From contig JACPMU010000065.1 in the NCBI GenBank assembly GCA_016185865.1, forward strand, positions 1 through 24,415: a stretch of DNA of 24,415 nucleotides. The letters run 5' to 3'. This document shows positions 13,828 through 20,054 of this stretch, piece by piece. Origin of the DNA: Candidatus Woesearchaeota archaeon. Its GTDB lineage: Archaea > Nanobdellota > Nanobdellia > Woesearchaeales > GW2011-AR4. How positions within the stretch are numbered: the stretch's first letter is position 1; each line of letters opens with the position of its first letter. Position numbers and translations under genes: made by a program. The notes beneath the pieces were generated by a model, which was given only the letters and a program-made list of their open reading frames with translations, did no database searches and was not told where the DNA came from.

Positions 13828-13835
13828 TTTATATA
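13828..13835 (+). promoter_or_regulatory. Strong BRE/TATA promoter for sepF
   Basis: TTTATATA preceded by GAAAGA. The predicted start near 13858 leaves a leader of about 35 bases with a GGTGA Shine-Dalgarno. Confidence 0.6.
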
Positions 13836-13892
13836 TCTGCAGGTGCATGAAAAAACCTGTTTTAAAAATTTAAGTTATAAAAGGTGATTTTA

Positions 13893-14327
13893 ATGGGATT
13901 TTTAAGCAAACTGAAGGAAAAACTGGGAACAGGCTCTGGCTCTGAGATGTTTGAAGAGGCTGAGCACGGCTATGTTGAATTGGGAACAGAAAGCAGCATT
14001 GACAGCGGGGCAAAGCTGATGGTAAGGCCGTTTGTGATAGAGGAGTTTGAGCAAATCAAGCCAATACTTGACGCATTGAGGGAGCGCAACCCGGCTACGA
14101 TAGCGTTGATAAACATCAAGCCGCTTAAAGACAAGGACTTGGTTGAGCTTAAAAGGGCCATCAACAAATTAAAGAAAACATGCGATGCGCTTGAAGGCGA
14201 CATTGCAGGCTTTGGAGAGAACTGGATTGCGGCTGTTCCAAAAGGAGCCTATATATACAGGGGCCAGAAAGCAGCCAAAGGCGAAAAGAAAGCCGAGATG
14301 GAAGAAGTGGCTGAGTACGAAGAATAA
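13893..14327 (+). CDS. sepF: Archaeal cell division protein SepF
   Basis: SepF anchors FtsZ to the membrane in archaea. The 144-residue protein opens with an amphipathic membrane-binding helix (MGFLSKLKEKLG), then an acidic linker, then the SepF core from about residue 40 (AKLMVRPFVIEEFEQIKPI, NPATIALINIKPL, ending in WIAAVPKGAYIYRG). An acidic tail follows. The start is ATG 13893, behind GGTGA; the in-frame GTG at 13884 overlaps that Shine-Dalgarno and is not used. No ftsZ is visible nearby. The leader and strong promoter suggest good expression. Confidence 0.92.
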   Translation: MGFLSKLKEKLGTGSGSEMFEEAEHGYVELGTESSIDSGAKLMVRPFVIEEFEQIKPILDALRERNPATIALINIKPLKDKDLVELKRAINKLKKTCDALEGDIAGFGENWIAAVPKGAYIYRGQKAAKGEKKAEMEEVAEYEE

Positions 14328-14331
14328 GTTC

Positions 14332-14339
14332 TTTTATAT
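14332..14339 (+). promoter_or_regulatory. TATA box for the 176-aa gene
   Basis: TTTTATAT centred about 27 bases before the ATG at 14363; leaderless. Confidence 0.5.
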
Positions 14340-14362
14340 TCATCTTATTTAGTTAGGAAAAG

Positions 14363-14893
14363 ATGGTGGATAATACAGCGACACTCGATAATAGTCGTGT
14401 AACATATCGCAAAACTACCTACGAACATGCTATGCGTCTTTTAAGCTATTTTTCTTCAAGATTAACTTGTATTCGTACCATTGGTGAAACCAACACAGGC
14501 ATAGGTGAACAGCCAGTTTATGATAGTGGAACAACTACTGCAGGTTCAATCACGTTGGACAAAGTCGTAGTTGAACCACAAATAAAGTCACAAGAGAATA
14601 AAGTGATAGACCAGCAACTCCAAGAAATTCTGGACAATCCAGCCTGGCATAGGCTTACTGGCAGAGAAAGAGAGATATTTGTGATGAGTACATTAGGACG
14701 GAGGGGTTACTGTAATTTAAGCGGCTCTGATCATTACAATCCCAGAACCCAAAGCCACATATTTATGAAAGACGGCAATTTTGTTGTAAAAATAAATTTC
14801 TTAACCGGAACATACACCTCAATGAATGGGGCAATCCCTTCTGATGCGGAAAAAATAATTAAAAAAGCAGGCTTGGCGCCAAAACAACAATAA
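14363..14893 (+). CDS. Hypothetical protein, 176 aa
   Basis: Not recognised. The first 70 residues are Thr/Ser-rich with low complexity (SGTTTAGSITLDK). The C-terminal half looks folded: ILDNPAWHRLTGREREIFVMSTLGRRGYC, then HIFMKDGNFVVKINFLTGTYTSM, which reads as a helix followed by a beta hairpin. There is no membrane segment. It has its own TATA box and separates sepF from the ZPR1-like gene. About half its arginine codons are CGN, against AGR-dominated core neighbours, so it may be an acquired or fast-evolving lineage gene. Confidence 0.65.
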   Translation: MVDNTATLDNSRVTYRKTTYEHAMRLLSYFSSRLTCIRTIGETNTGIGEQPVYDSGTTTAGSITLDKVVVEPQIKSQENKVIDQQLQEILDNPAWHRLTGREREIFVMSTLGRRGYCNLSGSDHYNPRTQSHIFMKDGNFVVKINFLTGTYTSMNGAIPSDAEKIIKKAGLAPKQQ

Positions 14894-14923
14894 CTATTTT
14901 GAATATCTTTTGAAAACCGCAAA

Positions 14924-14932
14924 TTTTAAAAA
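14924..14932 (+). promoter_or_regulatory. TATA-like box for the ZPR1-like gene
   Basis: TTTTAAAAA centred 27 bases before ATG 14955, which supports that start over an upstream non-ATG extension at 14910. Confidence 0.5.
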
Positions 14933-14954
14933 CATCTTATTTTCTTTTGATTTT

Positions 14955-15497
14955 ATGCCGAAAGAAGATGATTTTGAGCACCAGCAGTGCCCGATGTGCA
15001 ATGAAAAAGCTTTGATTCTTACAGAGAGGGAAACTGAGGTTCCTTACTTCGGAAAAGTTTTATTGTTCTCAATGACCTGCACAAGCTGCAAGTACCACAT
15101 GGCTGATGTAGAGGCTGGTGAGGAGAAAGAGCCTGTGAAGTACGAGTTCGAGATTTCAAGCGAAGATGACATGAAAGTCAGGGTTGTAAAATCAGCGCAG
15201 GCAACTGTCAAGATGCCGCATCTTGCAACAATAACCCCAGGCCCTGCTGCGCAAGGGTATGTGACAAACATAGAAGGGATTTTAAACAGAGTTAAATACC
15301 AGATTGAATCTGTAAAGGAAATGGCAGAGGGCGAAGAAGACAGGAAAAAAGCAAAGAATCTTTTGAAAAAAATACTTAACATAACCTGGGGAAAGGAAAA
15401 ACAAAAATTAATCATTGAGGACCCAAGCGGAAATTCCGCAATAATAAGCGACAAGGCTGTGAAGACTCCTTTGAAAGTCAAGGTCGTTGAAAAATAG
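14955..15497 (+). CDS. ZPR1-type zinc finger protein
   Basis: A 180-residue archaeal member of the ZPR1 family. The N-terminal zinc finger has C12-x2-C15 (QCPMCNEKA) and C42-x2-C45 (MTCTSCKYH), the long-spaced C2C2 layout of ZPR1. The following domain has the family-like VRVVKSAQATVKMPHL and TITPGPAAQGYVTNIEGILNR stretches. Eukaryotic ZPR1 carries two such modules and acts with elongation factor 1A; archaeal proteins have one, and their role is less clear, probably in folding or translation. It is followed after 23 bases by mtnP, perhaps on the same transcript. Confidence 0.85.
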   Translation: MPKEDDFEHQQCPMCNEKALILTERETEVPYFGKVLLFSMTCTSCKYHMADVEAGEEKEPVKYEFEISSEDDMKVRVVKSAQATVKMPHLATITPGPAAQGYVTNIEGILNRVKYQIESVKEMAEGEEDRKKAKNLLKKILNITWGKEKQKLIIEDPSGNSAIISDKAVKTPLKVKVVEK

Positions 15498-15520
15498 ATA
15501 TAAAGCTTTGAGGTTAAATC

Positions 15521-16309
15521 ATGAAAATAGGAATTATAGGGGGATCAGGGCTTGAAGACCCAAGGATTCTGAAAGATGCAAAAGATATTTCTGTTTCAAC
15601 TAAATTCGGCAATCCTTCAAGTGCTTTGACAACAGGAAAGATAAGCGATGTTGATGTTGTTATTATTGCTCGGCACGGGAAAAAGCACTCCATAATGCCA
15701 AGCAATGTCAATTACAGGGCAAACATCATGGCTTTGAAGGAGCAGGGCTGCACCCATATAATAGCAACAACTGCCTGCGGCTCTTTGAGGGAGGAGATAA
15801 AGCCAGGCCATCTGGTATTTTGCGACCAGTTCATTGACCGCACAACAAAAAGGGATTCCACTTTTTATGACTCTGAGAAAGTCTGCCACATTCCGATGGC
15901 AGAGCCGTTTTGCAAAAAGTTAAGAAAAATTCTCGCTGATGTGGCTACTGAAATGAAGCTAGAACATCATAAGAAAGGCACTGTAATAACAATTGAGGGC
16001 CCCAGGTTTTCCACAAAGGCTGAAAGCCACATGTATCGGCAATGGAAAGCTGATGTTATTAATATGAGCACAGTGCCGGAAGTTGTACTGGCAAGGGAAG
16101 CCGGAATTTGCTATGCGATTGTTGCGATGTCAACTGACTATGATGTTTGGAAAGAGCACGAAGAAGGCGTTAATATCGAAATGATATTGCAGGTTATGAA
16201 ACAAAACGCAGAGAATGTGAAAAAATTATTGGTTGCAGCAATACCAAAAATAAATTATGTTGATTGCCAGTGCAGAGAAGACATTAAGACTGCGATTATT
16301 GGGGGGTAA
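15521..16309 (+). CDS. mtnP: S-methyl-5'-thioadenosine phosphorylase
   Basis: Splits 5'-methylthioadenosine (MTA), a by-product of polyamine synthesis, with phosphate into adenine and methylthioribose-1-phosphate. The 262-residue protein has the family's IIGGSG at the N-terminus, ARHGKKHSIMPSNVNYRAN for phosphate binding, IEGPRFSTKAES, and NMSTVPEVVLAREAGICYA followed by MSTDYDVWKEHEEGV. These last blocks are very close to human MTA phosphorylase, which favours MTA over inosine or guanosine. The start follows AGGTT and a short spacer. It probably works with MtnA (20055) and adenine phosphoribosyltransferase (21994) in this window. Confidence 0.93.
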   Translation: MKIGIIGGSGLEDPRILKDAKDISVSTKFGNPSSALTTGKISDVDVVIIARHGKKHSIMPSNVNYRANIMALKEQGCTHIIATTACGSLREEIKPGHLVFCDQFIDRTTKRDSTFYDSEKVCHIPMAEPFCKKLRKILADVATEMKLEHHKKGTVITIEGPRFSTKAESHMYRQWKADVINMSTVPEVVLAREAGICYAIVAMSTDYDVWKEHEEGVNIEMILQVMKQNAENVKKLLVAAIPKINYVDCQCREDIKTAIIGG

Positions 16310-16318
16310 TCTTATAAT

Positions 16319-16450
16319 CTAATCAATTGCTATTATAGTTTTCTCAGACCTTGCTAACACAATTTCTCTACGATAATTTTGCTTTCCATCAAAGAAAATT
16401 AAAACTAAAAATAAATTTTTGTCTAAAGTTCTCAGTTGAGAAACAGAGGT
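16319..16450 (-). pseudogene. In-frame continuation beyond the stop of the 63-aa membrane gene
   Basis: Directly after the TAA at 16451-16453 the same frame stays open for 43 codons to TAG at 16319-16321. The segment reads like a soluble strand-rich tail (LDKNLFLVLIFFDGKQ, then RREIVLARSEKTIIAID) and has no start codon of its own. This suggests that a nonsense mutation split a gene of about 107 codons. A chance open frame in AT-rich DNA is the alternative. Confidence 0.4.
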
Positions 16451-16642
16451 TTAATTTCTTGAAGATTTGGCGGATTTTATTATAATTATTATTATCGTCA
16501 TAATTATTCCTATAGACGGTCCAATAAAAAAAGCTGTTAACCAAGAAGTATCAAATCCAAATTTGGATGAAACTGTAATAGCTATTGAAATCAAAAAAGC
16601 CAATTTTACCGTATCAATTACTTCATTTTGGATATTCTTCAT
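16451..16642 (-). CDS. Small two-helix membrane protein, possibly truncated
   Basis: A 63-residue protein with two hydrophobic segments (about 12-27 and 34-56, the second ending in a run of isoleucines) and a basic end (KSAKSSRN). ATG 16642 is used, as an in-frame TTG at 16648 adds only two residues. I know no family. The stop may be a nonsense mutation because the frame continues as plausible protein to 16319. The upstream palindrome at 16678-16701 contains a TATA-like sequence on this strand at a workable distance. Confidence 0.5.
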   Translation of the reverse strand: MKNIQNEVIDTVKLAFLISIAITVSSKFGFDTSWLTAFFIGPSIGIIMTIIIIIIKSAKSSRN

Positions 16643-16652
16643 GTTCAATTAA

Positions 16653-16671
16653 ACCGACATTTTAGCATCGC
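16653..16671 (-). repeat. Left copy of an imperfect inverted repeat around the 290-aa gene
   Basis: On the minus strand GCGAT-GCT-AAAATGTCGGT. The copy at 17671-17686 on the plus strand is the same without the GCT, so 16 positions match with a 3-base gap. The pair encloses about 1 kb of AT-rich DNA. Confidence 0.45.
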
Positions 16672-16677
16672 CACTTT

Positions 16678-16701
16678 CGTATAAAATCAGGATTTTATAC
16701 G
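16678..16701. repeat. Perfect palindrome with 11-base arms
   Basis: Arms CGTATAAAATC (16678-16688) and GATTTTATACG (16691-16701) are exact inverted copies around a two-base AG centre. Each arm holds a TATA-like sequence. It lies 39 bases past the stop of the 290-residue gene and 35 bases ahead of the 63-residue gene, so it could be a terminator hairpin, an operator or a symmetric promoter. Confidence 0.6.
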
Positions 16702-16740
16702 GTTCACTGTACTCAACCTAACTTTTTAAAATATCTATTA

Positions 16741-17613
16741 TTAAACCCATTTGCAATCATAAATTTCAAAATCTTTAATTTTGTACACATTGCTATCAAT
16801 TATTGGTAATGGGTAAGTTTCAAATGTTGAACCCCACCAATTCTTAATTTCTTTAGAGTGTTTTGAATAATAATATGGTGGTGGGTTATTTTCTATTTTA
16901 TTAAGAATAAGTGATACAAAATCTTCTTTATATGTACTTGTATCGCTCCAATTAATAAGATATTGTCTAAAAGTAATTTCTCCATTCTTCTTATTAATAG
17001 TAAATGTGGATTCTATCCATGACCTAACAAATGTGACATTTAACTCATCAATCTTAAAAATATTCTTGACCTCATCATCGAAACCAGTCCAAAATAAGTT
17101 AACATCTACATATACTCTTGCCTCTTTCCAAGATTCTCCATCTCGAGTTTCATTATGAAAAAGAAAAGTATGGTTTATTGTGAATTTATTTTCATATTTT
17201 TCAATTGTAGGGTGAACAATAAAACTTCTTGTACCTAAAATTGCTCCATCTTTGCTAATAATTTCTTTTGAATATGTTAGATTTCCATCAAAATACAGTT
17301 TGTTGATATTCTCCCCAACTCCAGAACCTTTCCTAACATTTGGATTATTTATTCCGATAGTGGTCTCATCTTTCCAGAAATTATTATTATCGTTAGGTAA
17401 AATTAGGTATGGAGGTACCAATTCACTTGCTTTATCTTTACAATTTATTTTTACTGGTGTAGGTATTTTTTCTATATTTGAACTAAACTCATTTTGAATA
17501 TCAGAAAAAAATTTATTAACTTTATATTTAGTTGAAGAATCTACAACGTAAGAAAAAATCAATAAAGCAATTACAAGGACAATGATACTTTCAATAACGT
17601 GTTTAACATTCAT
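16741..17613 (-). CDS. Exported or membrane-anchored protein with N-terminal helix, 290 aa
   Basis: An N-terminal hydrophobic helix (VIESIIVLVIALLIFSYVV, residues 6-24) is followed by a long, strand-rich extracellular region. That region carries five or so N-x-S/T sequons (NLT, NHT, NET, NVT, NWS), usable by archaeal N-glycosylation. Only two cysteines occur, near residue 58 and four residues from the end (YDCKWV), and they could form a disulfide. I recognise no family. The gene is clearly more AT-rich than its neighbours and is bracketed by an inverted repeat pair, so it may be acquired. A TATA box at 17638-17647 lies about 29 bases before the ATG. Confidence 0.7.
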   Translation of the reverse strand: MNVKHVIESIIVLVIALLIFSYVVDSSTKYKVNKFFSDIQNEFSSNIEKIPTPVKINCKDKASELVPPYLILPNDNNNFWKDETTIGINNPNVRKGSGVGENINKLYFDGNLTYSKEIISKDGAILGTRSFIVHPTIEKYENKFTINHTFLFHNETRDGESWKEARVYVDVNLFWTGFDDEVKNIFKIDELNVTFVRSWIESTFTINKKNGEITFRQYLINWSDTSTYKEDFVSLILNKIENNPPPYYYSKHSKEIKNWWGSTFETYPLPIIDSNVYKIKDFEIYDCKWV

Positions 17614-17637
17614 ATTATCGGGTAATAAATATATCCA

Positions 17638-17647
17638 TATATAAAAT
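17638..17647 (-). promoter_or_regulatory. TATA box for the 290-aa gene
   Basis: Minus-strand ATTTTATATA centred about 29 bases before ATG 17613. Confidence 0.5.
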
Positions 17648-17650
17648 CTC

Positions 17651-17764
17651 TTATTTCAAAAAGTACGGCTGCGATAAAATGTCGGTCGGAGAAAAAGGAC
17701 GTTTGGTATCAAAGCCTCTGCATTTCTGACCCAAATCAGCTTGGTGTACCTCCCTTAATTTCAT
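17651..17764 (-). CDS. Possible 37-residue ORF overlapping the alcohol dehydrogenase stop
   Basis: The ATG overlaps the dehydrogenase stop as ATGA and the frame runs to TAA at 17651-17653. The peptide is basic and ends with PFSPTDILSQPYFLK. The coupling geometry supports translation, but there is no known family, and its 3' part contains the inverted-repeat copy at 17671-17686. This region is less AT-rich than its flanks and could instead be a structured RNA end. Confidence 0.25.
   Translation of the reverse strand: MKLREVHQADLGQKCRGFDTKRPFSPTDILSQPYFLK
17671..17686 (+). repeat. Right copy of the imperfect inverted repeat
   Basis: GCGATAAAATGTCGGT, matching the opposite-strand copy at 16653-16671 except for a 3-base gap. 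Confidence 0.45.
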
Positions 17765-18786
17765 TCATTCGGCTCAACAATAACCTTCAAAGAATCCTTT
17801 GCATCTGCAACAAGCCTGAATCCTTCCTGAATTTCATCAAATTTCAGTTTATGGGTTATCATATCTTGAAGATTTATTTTTTTATTTTTGATAAGTTCGA
17901 TTGATTCAATTAAGTCATTCGGGGCAGCACCATAGCTTGTCATTACTTTTATTTCGTTTCTCCAGAAGTCATTTATCGGGATTTCAAATTTTTCATCTGG
18001 CCTTGGAACAGCAAAAAATAAAATTATGCCGCCTTTGTCAACGCATTTTAATCCCTGCTGTGCGGCAGCCATTGCGCCAGTGCATACTATAACAACGTCT
18101 GCAAGCCTTCCATCGTTGATTTTTTTTATTTCTTCAGCAATGCTTTCTTTGCCATCAAATACAAAATCAGCTCCGAATCTTTTTGCTGCATTCAAGCGGT
18201 ATTCGTTTATGTCCACGGCAACAATCTTTTTGGTGTTTTTTGATTTTGCAAGAGCTATGTGCATCAATCCTGAAATACCGCTTCCAATCACAAGCAATGT
18301 TTGATTTTCTTTTAGATTGGCAAGCCTTTGCGCTCTTATAACGGTTCCTAACGGCTCAATAAAAGTGCCTTCTTCAAAAGAGACATTCTCCGGCAGCTTA
18401 AATGTCCCGATTTCAACATTTATTTTTGGTATCCTGACGTATTCAGAAAAGCCCCCTGGATCGACATTGGTTTTGTGCAAAGTTTCGCAAGCCGTGTGAT
18501 GATTATTCAGGCAGTAGTGGCACTTCATGCAGGGTACATGGTGGGAAACCATGACCCTGTCGCCAATTTTGAAATTTTTAACGTTTTTTCCTGCTTTTTC
18601 CACAATCCCTGAAAATTCATGGCCCAAAACCAATGGCGCTTTTTTTATCCTGTACCATTCAAGGACATCAGTTCCGCAAATCCCGGAAGCCATTGTTTTA
18701 ATAAGAATTTCGTCATCATTGATTTCAGGGATTGACATTTCTTCTATCCTTACATCTTTGTTGTTGTAATAGACTGCAACTCTCAT
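17761..18786 (-). CDS. Zinc-dependent medium-chain alcohol dehydrogenase
   Basis: A 341-residue medium-chain dehydrogenase of the sorbitol/threonine dehydrogenase type, oxidising an alcohol or reducing an aldehyde with NAD(P). Catalytic zinc ligands are Cys37 (GICGTD), His56-Glu57 (LGHEFSG) and probably Glu144 (FIEPLGT). The structural zinc lobe is intact with Cys86, 89, 92 and 100. The Rossmann motif is VIGSGISG at 166-173. The substrate is not readable from sequence. Because mtnP, mtnA and a class I aldolase lie near, reduction of the aldehyde made from methylthioadenosine is a possible role. The message is probably leaderless from the TATA box at 18807-18816. Confidence 0.88.
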   Translation of the reverse strand: MRVAVYYNNKDVRIEEMSIPEINDDEILIKTMASGICGTDVLEWYRIKKAPLVLGHEFSGIVEKAGKNVKNFKIGDRVMVSHHVPCMKCHYCLNNHHTACETLHKTNVDPGGFSEYVRIPKINVEIGTFKLPENVSFEEGTFIEPLGTVIRAQRLANLKENQTLLVIGSGISGLMHIALAKSKNTKKIVAVDINEYRLNAAKRFGADFVFDGKESIAEEIKKINDGRLADVVIVCTGAMAAAQQGLKCVDKGGIILFFAVPRPDEKFEIPINDFWRNEIKVMTSYGAAPNDLIESIELIKNKKINLQDMITHKLKFDEIQEGFRLVADAKDSLKVIVEPNE

Positions 18787-18806
18787 AAAAAGAAGGATAA
18801 TGCAAG

Positions 18807-18816
18807 TTTATAAAAA
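18807..18816 (-). promoter_or_regulatory. TATA box for the alcohol dehydrogenase
   Basis: Minus-strand TTTTTATAAA centred about 26 bases before ATG 18786. Confidence 0.55.
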
Positions 18817-18848
18817 GGTTTTTGATTAAAGATATTCAGATAATTAAA

Positions 18849-19049
18849 TTAACATAAAGGTCCTTCTTCACAGGTACATGTATCACAGTCACCCAAACCT
18901 AAAAAACTTTTATGAATACATGTACAACCATTTATTTTATCACAACCACTAACTTCTTTTGTTACAGTTTTACATGTAAATGTTGGACTACATGCAGAGA
19001 GTATTAGCAAGCTTAAAATAAACAAACCAAAGTAAAATTTTGATTTCAA
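18849..19049 (-). CDS. Cysteine-rich small lipoprotein
   Basis: A 66-residue protein with an N-terminal signal peptide (KSKFYFGLFILSLLILSAC) ending in a lipobox-like LSAC. The mature part has nine further cysteines among about 45 residues (patterns CTC, CDTCTC, final C), suggesting a disulfide-knotted or metal-binding surface peptide. The frame also has an ATG at 19067, but the TATA box (19081-19090) places the transcript start near 19059, below that ATG. GGTGAT at 19053-19058 lies four bases ahead of TTG 19049, so I prefer the TTG. No function is known. Confidence 0.6.
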   Translation of the reverse strand: MKSKFYFGLFILSLLILSACSPTFTCKTVTKEVSGCDKINGCTCIHKSFLGLGDCDTCTCEEGPLC

Positions 19050-19080
19050 AAAATCACCTTTTGTCATACTAGGTTTTTGC

Positions 19081-19090
19081 TATTTAAATA
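19081..19090 (-). promoter_or_regulatory. TATA box for the Cys-rich lipoprotein
   Basis: TATTTAAATA, a near-palindromic TATA box. Its distance to ATG 19067 is too short (about 18 bases), which argues for the downstream TTG start. Confidence 0.5.
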
Positions 19091-19096
19091 CTTTTG

Positions 19097-19906
19097 CTAC
19101 TCCACAATGCTAGACACCATCGGCTTGTTCTTCAGCTTATTAAACAACTCAAATGCCTCGTCAACTGCATAGTTTTCATGCACTATTGCCCTCACTGCCC
19201 GTATCATTGCAACAGGGTTTTCTGACTGGAATATATTGCGTCCCATGTCAACTCCCGCAGCGCCTTTGCTTATTGCATTAAACGCCATCTGCAATGCATC
19301 TCTTTCCGGCATTTTCTTGCCGCCTGCAATGACAATAGGAACCGGACATCCTTCAACAACTTTTTCAAAATCCTCTTCGCAATAATAGGTCTTGACCATA
19401 TGAGCACCTATCTCTGCACCAATCCTGCTCGCAAGTCCAAGATATCTTGCATCTCGTGCCATCTCCTTTCCGACAGCTGTTATGGCAAGCACAGGCATGC
19501 CATATTCTTCTGCCTCGTTGACAACCCTTCCAAGATTGGATATTGTCCTGTCTTCGTTTTTTTCTCCTACAAAAATTGACAATCCAACGCCGACTGCATT
19601 CAATCTTAAAGCTTCTTTCATTGATGTTGTAATGTCTTCATTTGACAGTTCTCCGAGAACGCTTGGACCTCCTGAAACCCTCAGGAAAATTGGGGTGTTT
19701 GTATTCGGGCTTATGCAGTTTCTTAATATGCCTCTTGTGACAAACAAAGAATCGCAATAGGGCAGCAAAGGGTTTATTGTTTCCCTTGGCTTTTTCAACC
19801 CAGTTGTAGGACCCTGGAAATAACCATGGTCAACAGCCAGCATCACAGTCCTATGGCTGCTCTGGTTGAAAATCCTTGCCAGCCTGTTCTTCATTCCCCA
19901 GTCCAT
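19097..19906 (-). CDS. lsrF: LsrF / MJ1585-type class I aldolase
   Basis: A 269-residue TIM-barrel Schiff-base enzyme of the DeoC/LacD group. It is strikingly like bacterial LsrF: MDWGMKNRLARIF, VMLAVDHGYFQGPTTGL (23-37), RGILRNCISP, VKTYY with the probable Schiff-base Lys172, PIVIAGGKKMPER (190-202) and GVDMGRNIFQSENPVAM. LsrF is a thiolase for the phosphorylated autoinducer-2 product, but no other lsr gene is here. The archaeal relative MJ1585 is an aldolase that cleaves 5-deoxyribulose-1-phosphate, the step after MtnA, and this fits the neighbouring genes better. ATG 19906 is used; GTG 19915 is also possible. Confidence 0.88.
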   Translation of the reverse strand: MDWGMKNRLARIFNQSSHRTVMLAVDHGYFQGPTTGLKKPRETINPLLPYCDSLFVTRGILRNCISPNTNTPIFLRVSGGPSVLGELSNEDITTSMKEALRLNAVGVGLSIFVGEKNEDRTISNLGRVVNEAEEYGMPVLAITAVGKEMARDARYLGLASRIGAEIGAHMVKTYYCEEDFEKVVEGCPVPIVIAGGKKMPERDALQMAFNAISKGAAGVDMGRNIFQSENPVAMIRAVRAIVHENYAVDEAFELFNKLKNKPMVSSIVE

Positions 19907-19935
19907 TTTAAACACTGCTGTATAATTGATTTCTA

Positions 19936-19943
19936 TTTATAAA
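19936..19943 (-). promoter_or_regulatory. TATA box for the LsrF-type aldolase
   Basis: TTTATAAA preceded by AAGC on the minus strand; predicted start near 19913, giving a leader of a few bases to ATG 19906. Confidence 0.5.
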
Positions 19944-20004
19944 GCTTATTGATTTTAATAGAATATGCCTAAGTGATTTATTTTAGAATGATTTTAAACA
20001 ATAC

Positions 20005-20043
20005 GAGACCCATGCGCTTCTAAAGGCTGAATGGGTGCCCCTC
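20005..20043. other. Hairpin-forming sequence after mtnA
   Basis: ACCCAT (20008-20013) pairs with ATGGGT (20031-20036), with an inner CTT/AAG pairing and outer GAG/CTC. It lies about 12 bases past the mtnA stop and could be a 3'-end hairpin or small RNA. I see no gene in 19944-20054. Confidence 0.35.
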
Positions 20044-20054
20044 ATAATTCTGCT

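Noticed and set aside
16467..16652. Plus-strand ORF opposite the 63-aa membrane protein
   Set aside because: It lacks a promoter at the right distance, and its hydrophobic start mirrors the isoleucine-rich helix of the opposite strand; the minus-strand reading makes better helices and a better start.
17679..17729. Short plus-strand ORF starting at the ATG in the repeat copy
   Set aside because: Only 16 codons, no promoter or ribosome-binding site; more likely chance within the repeat.
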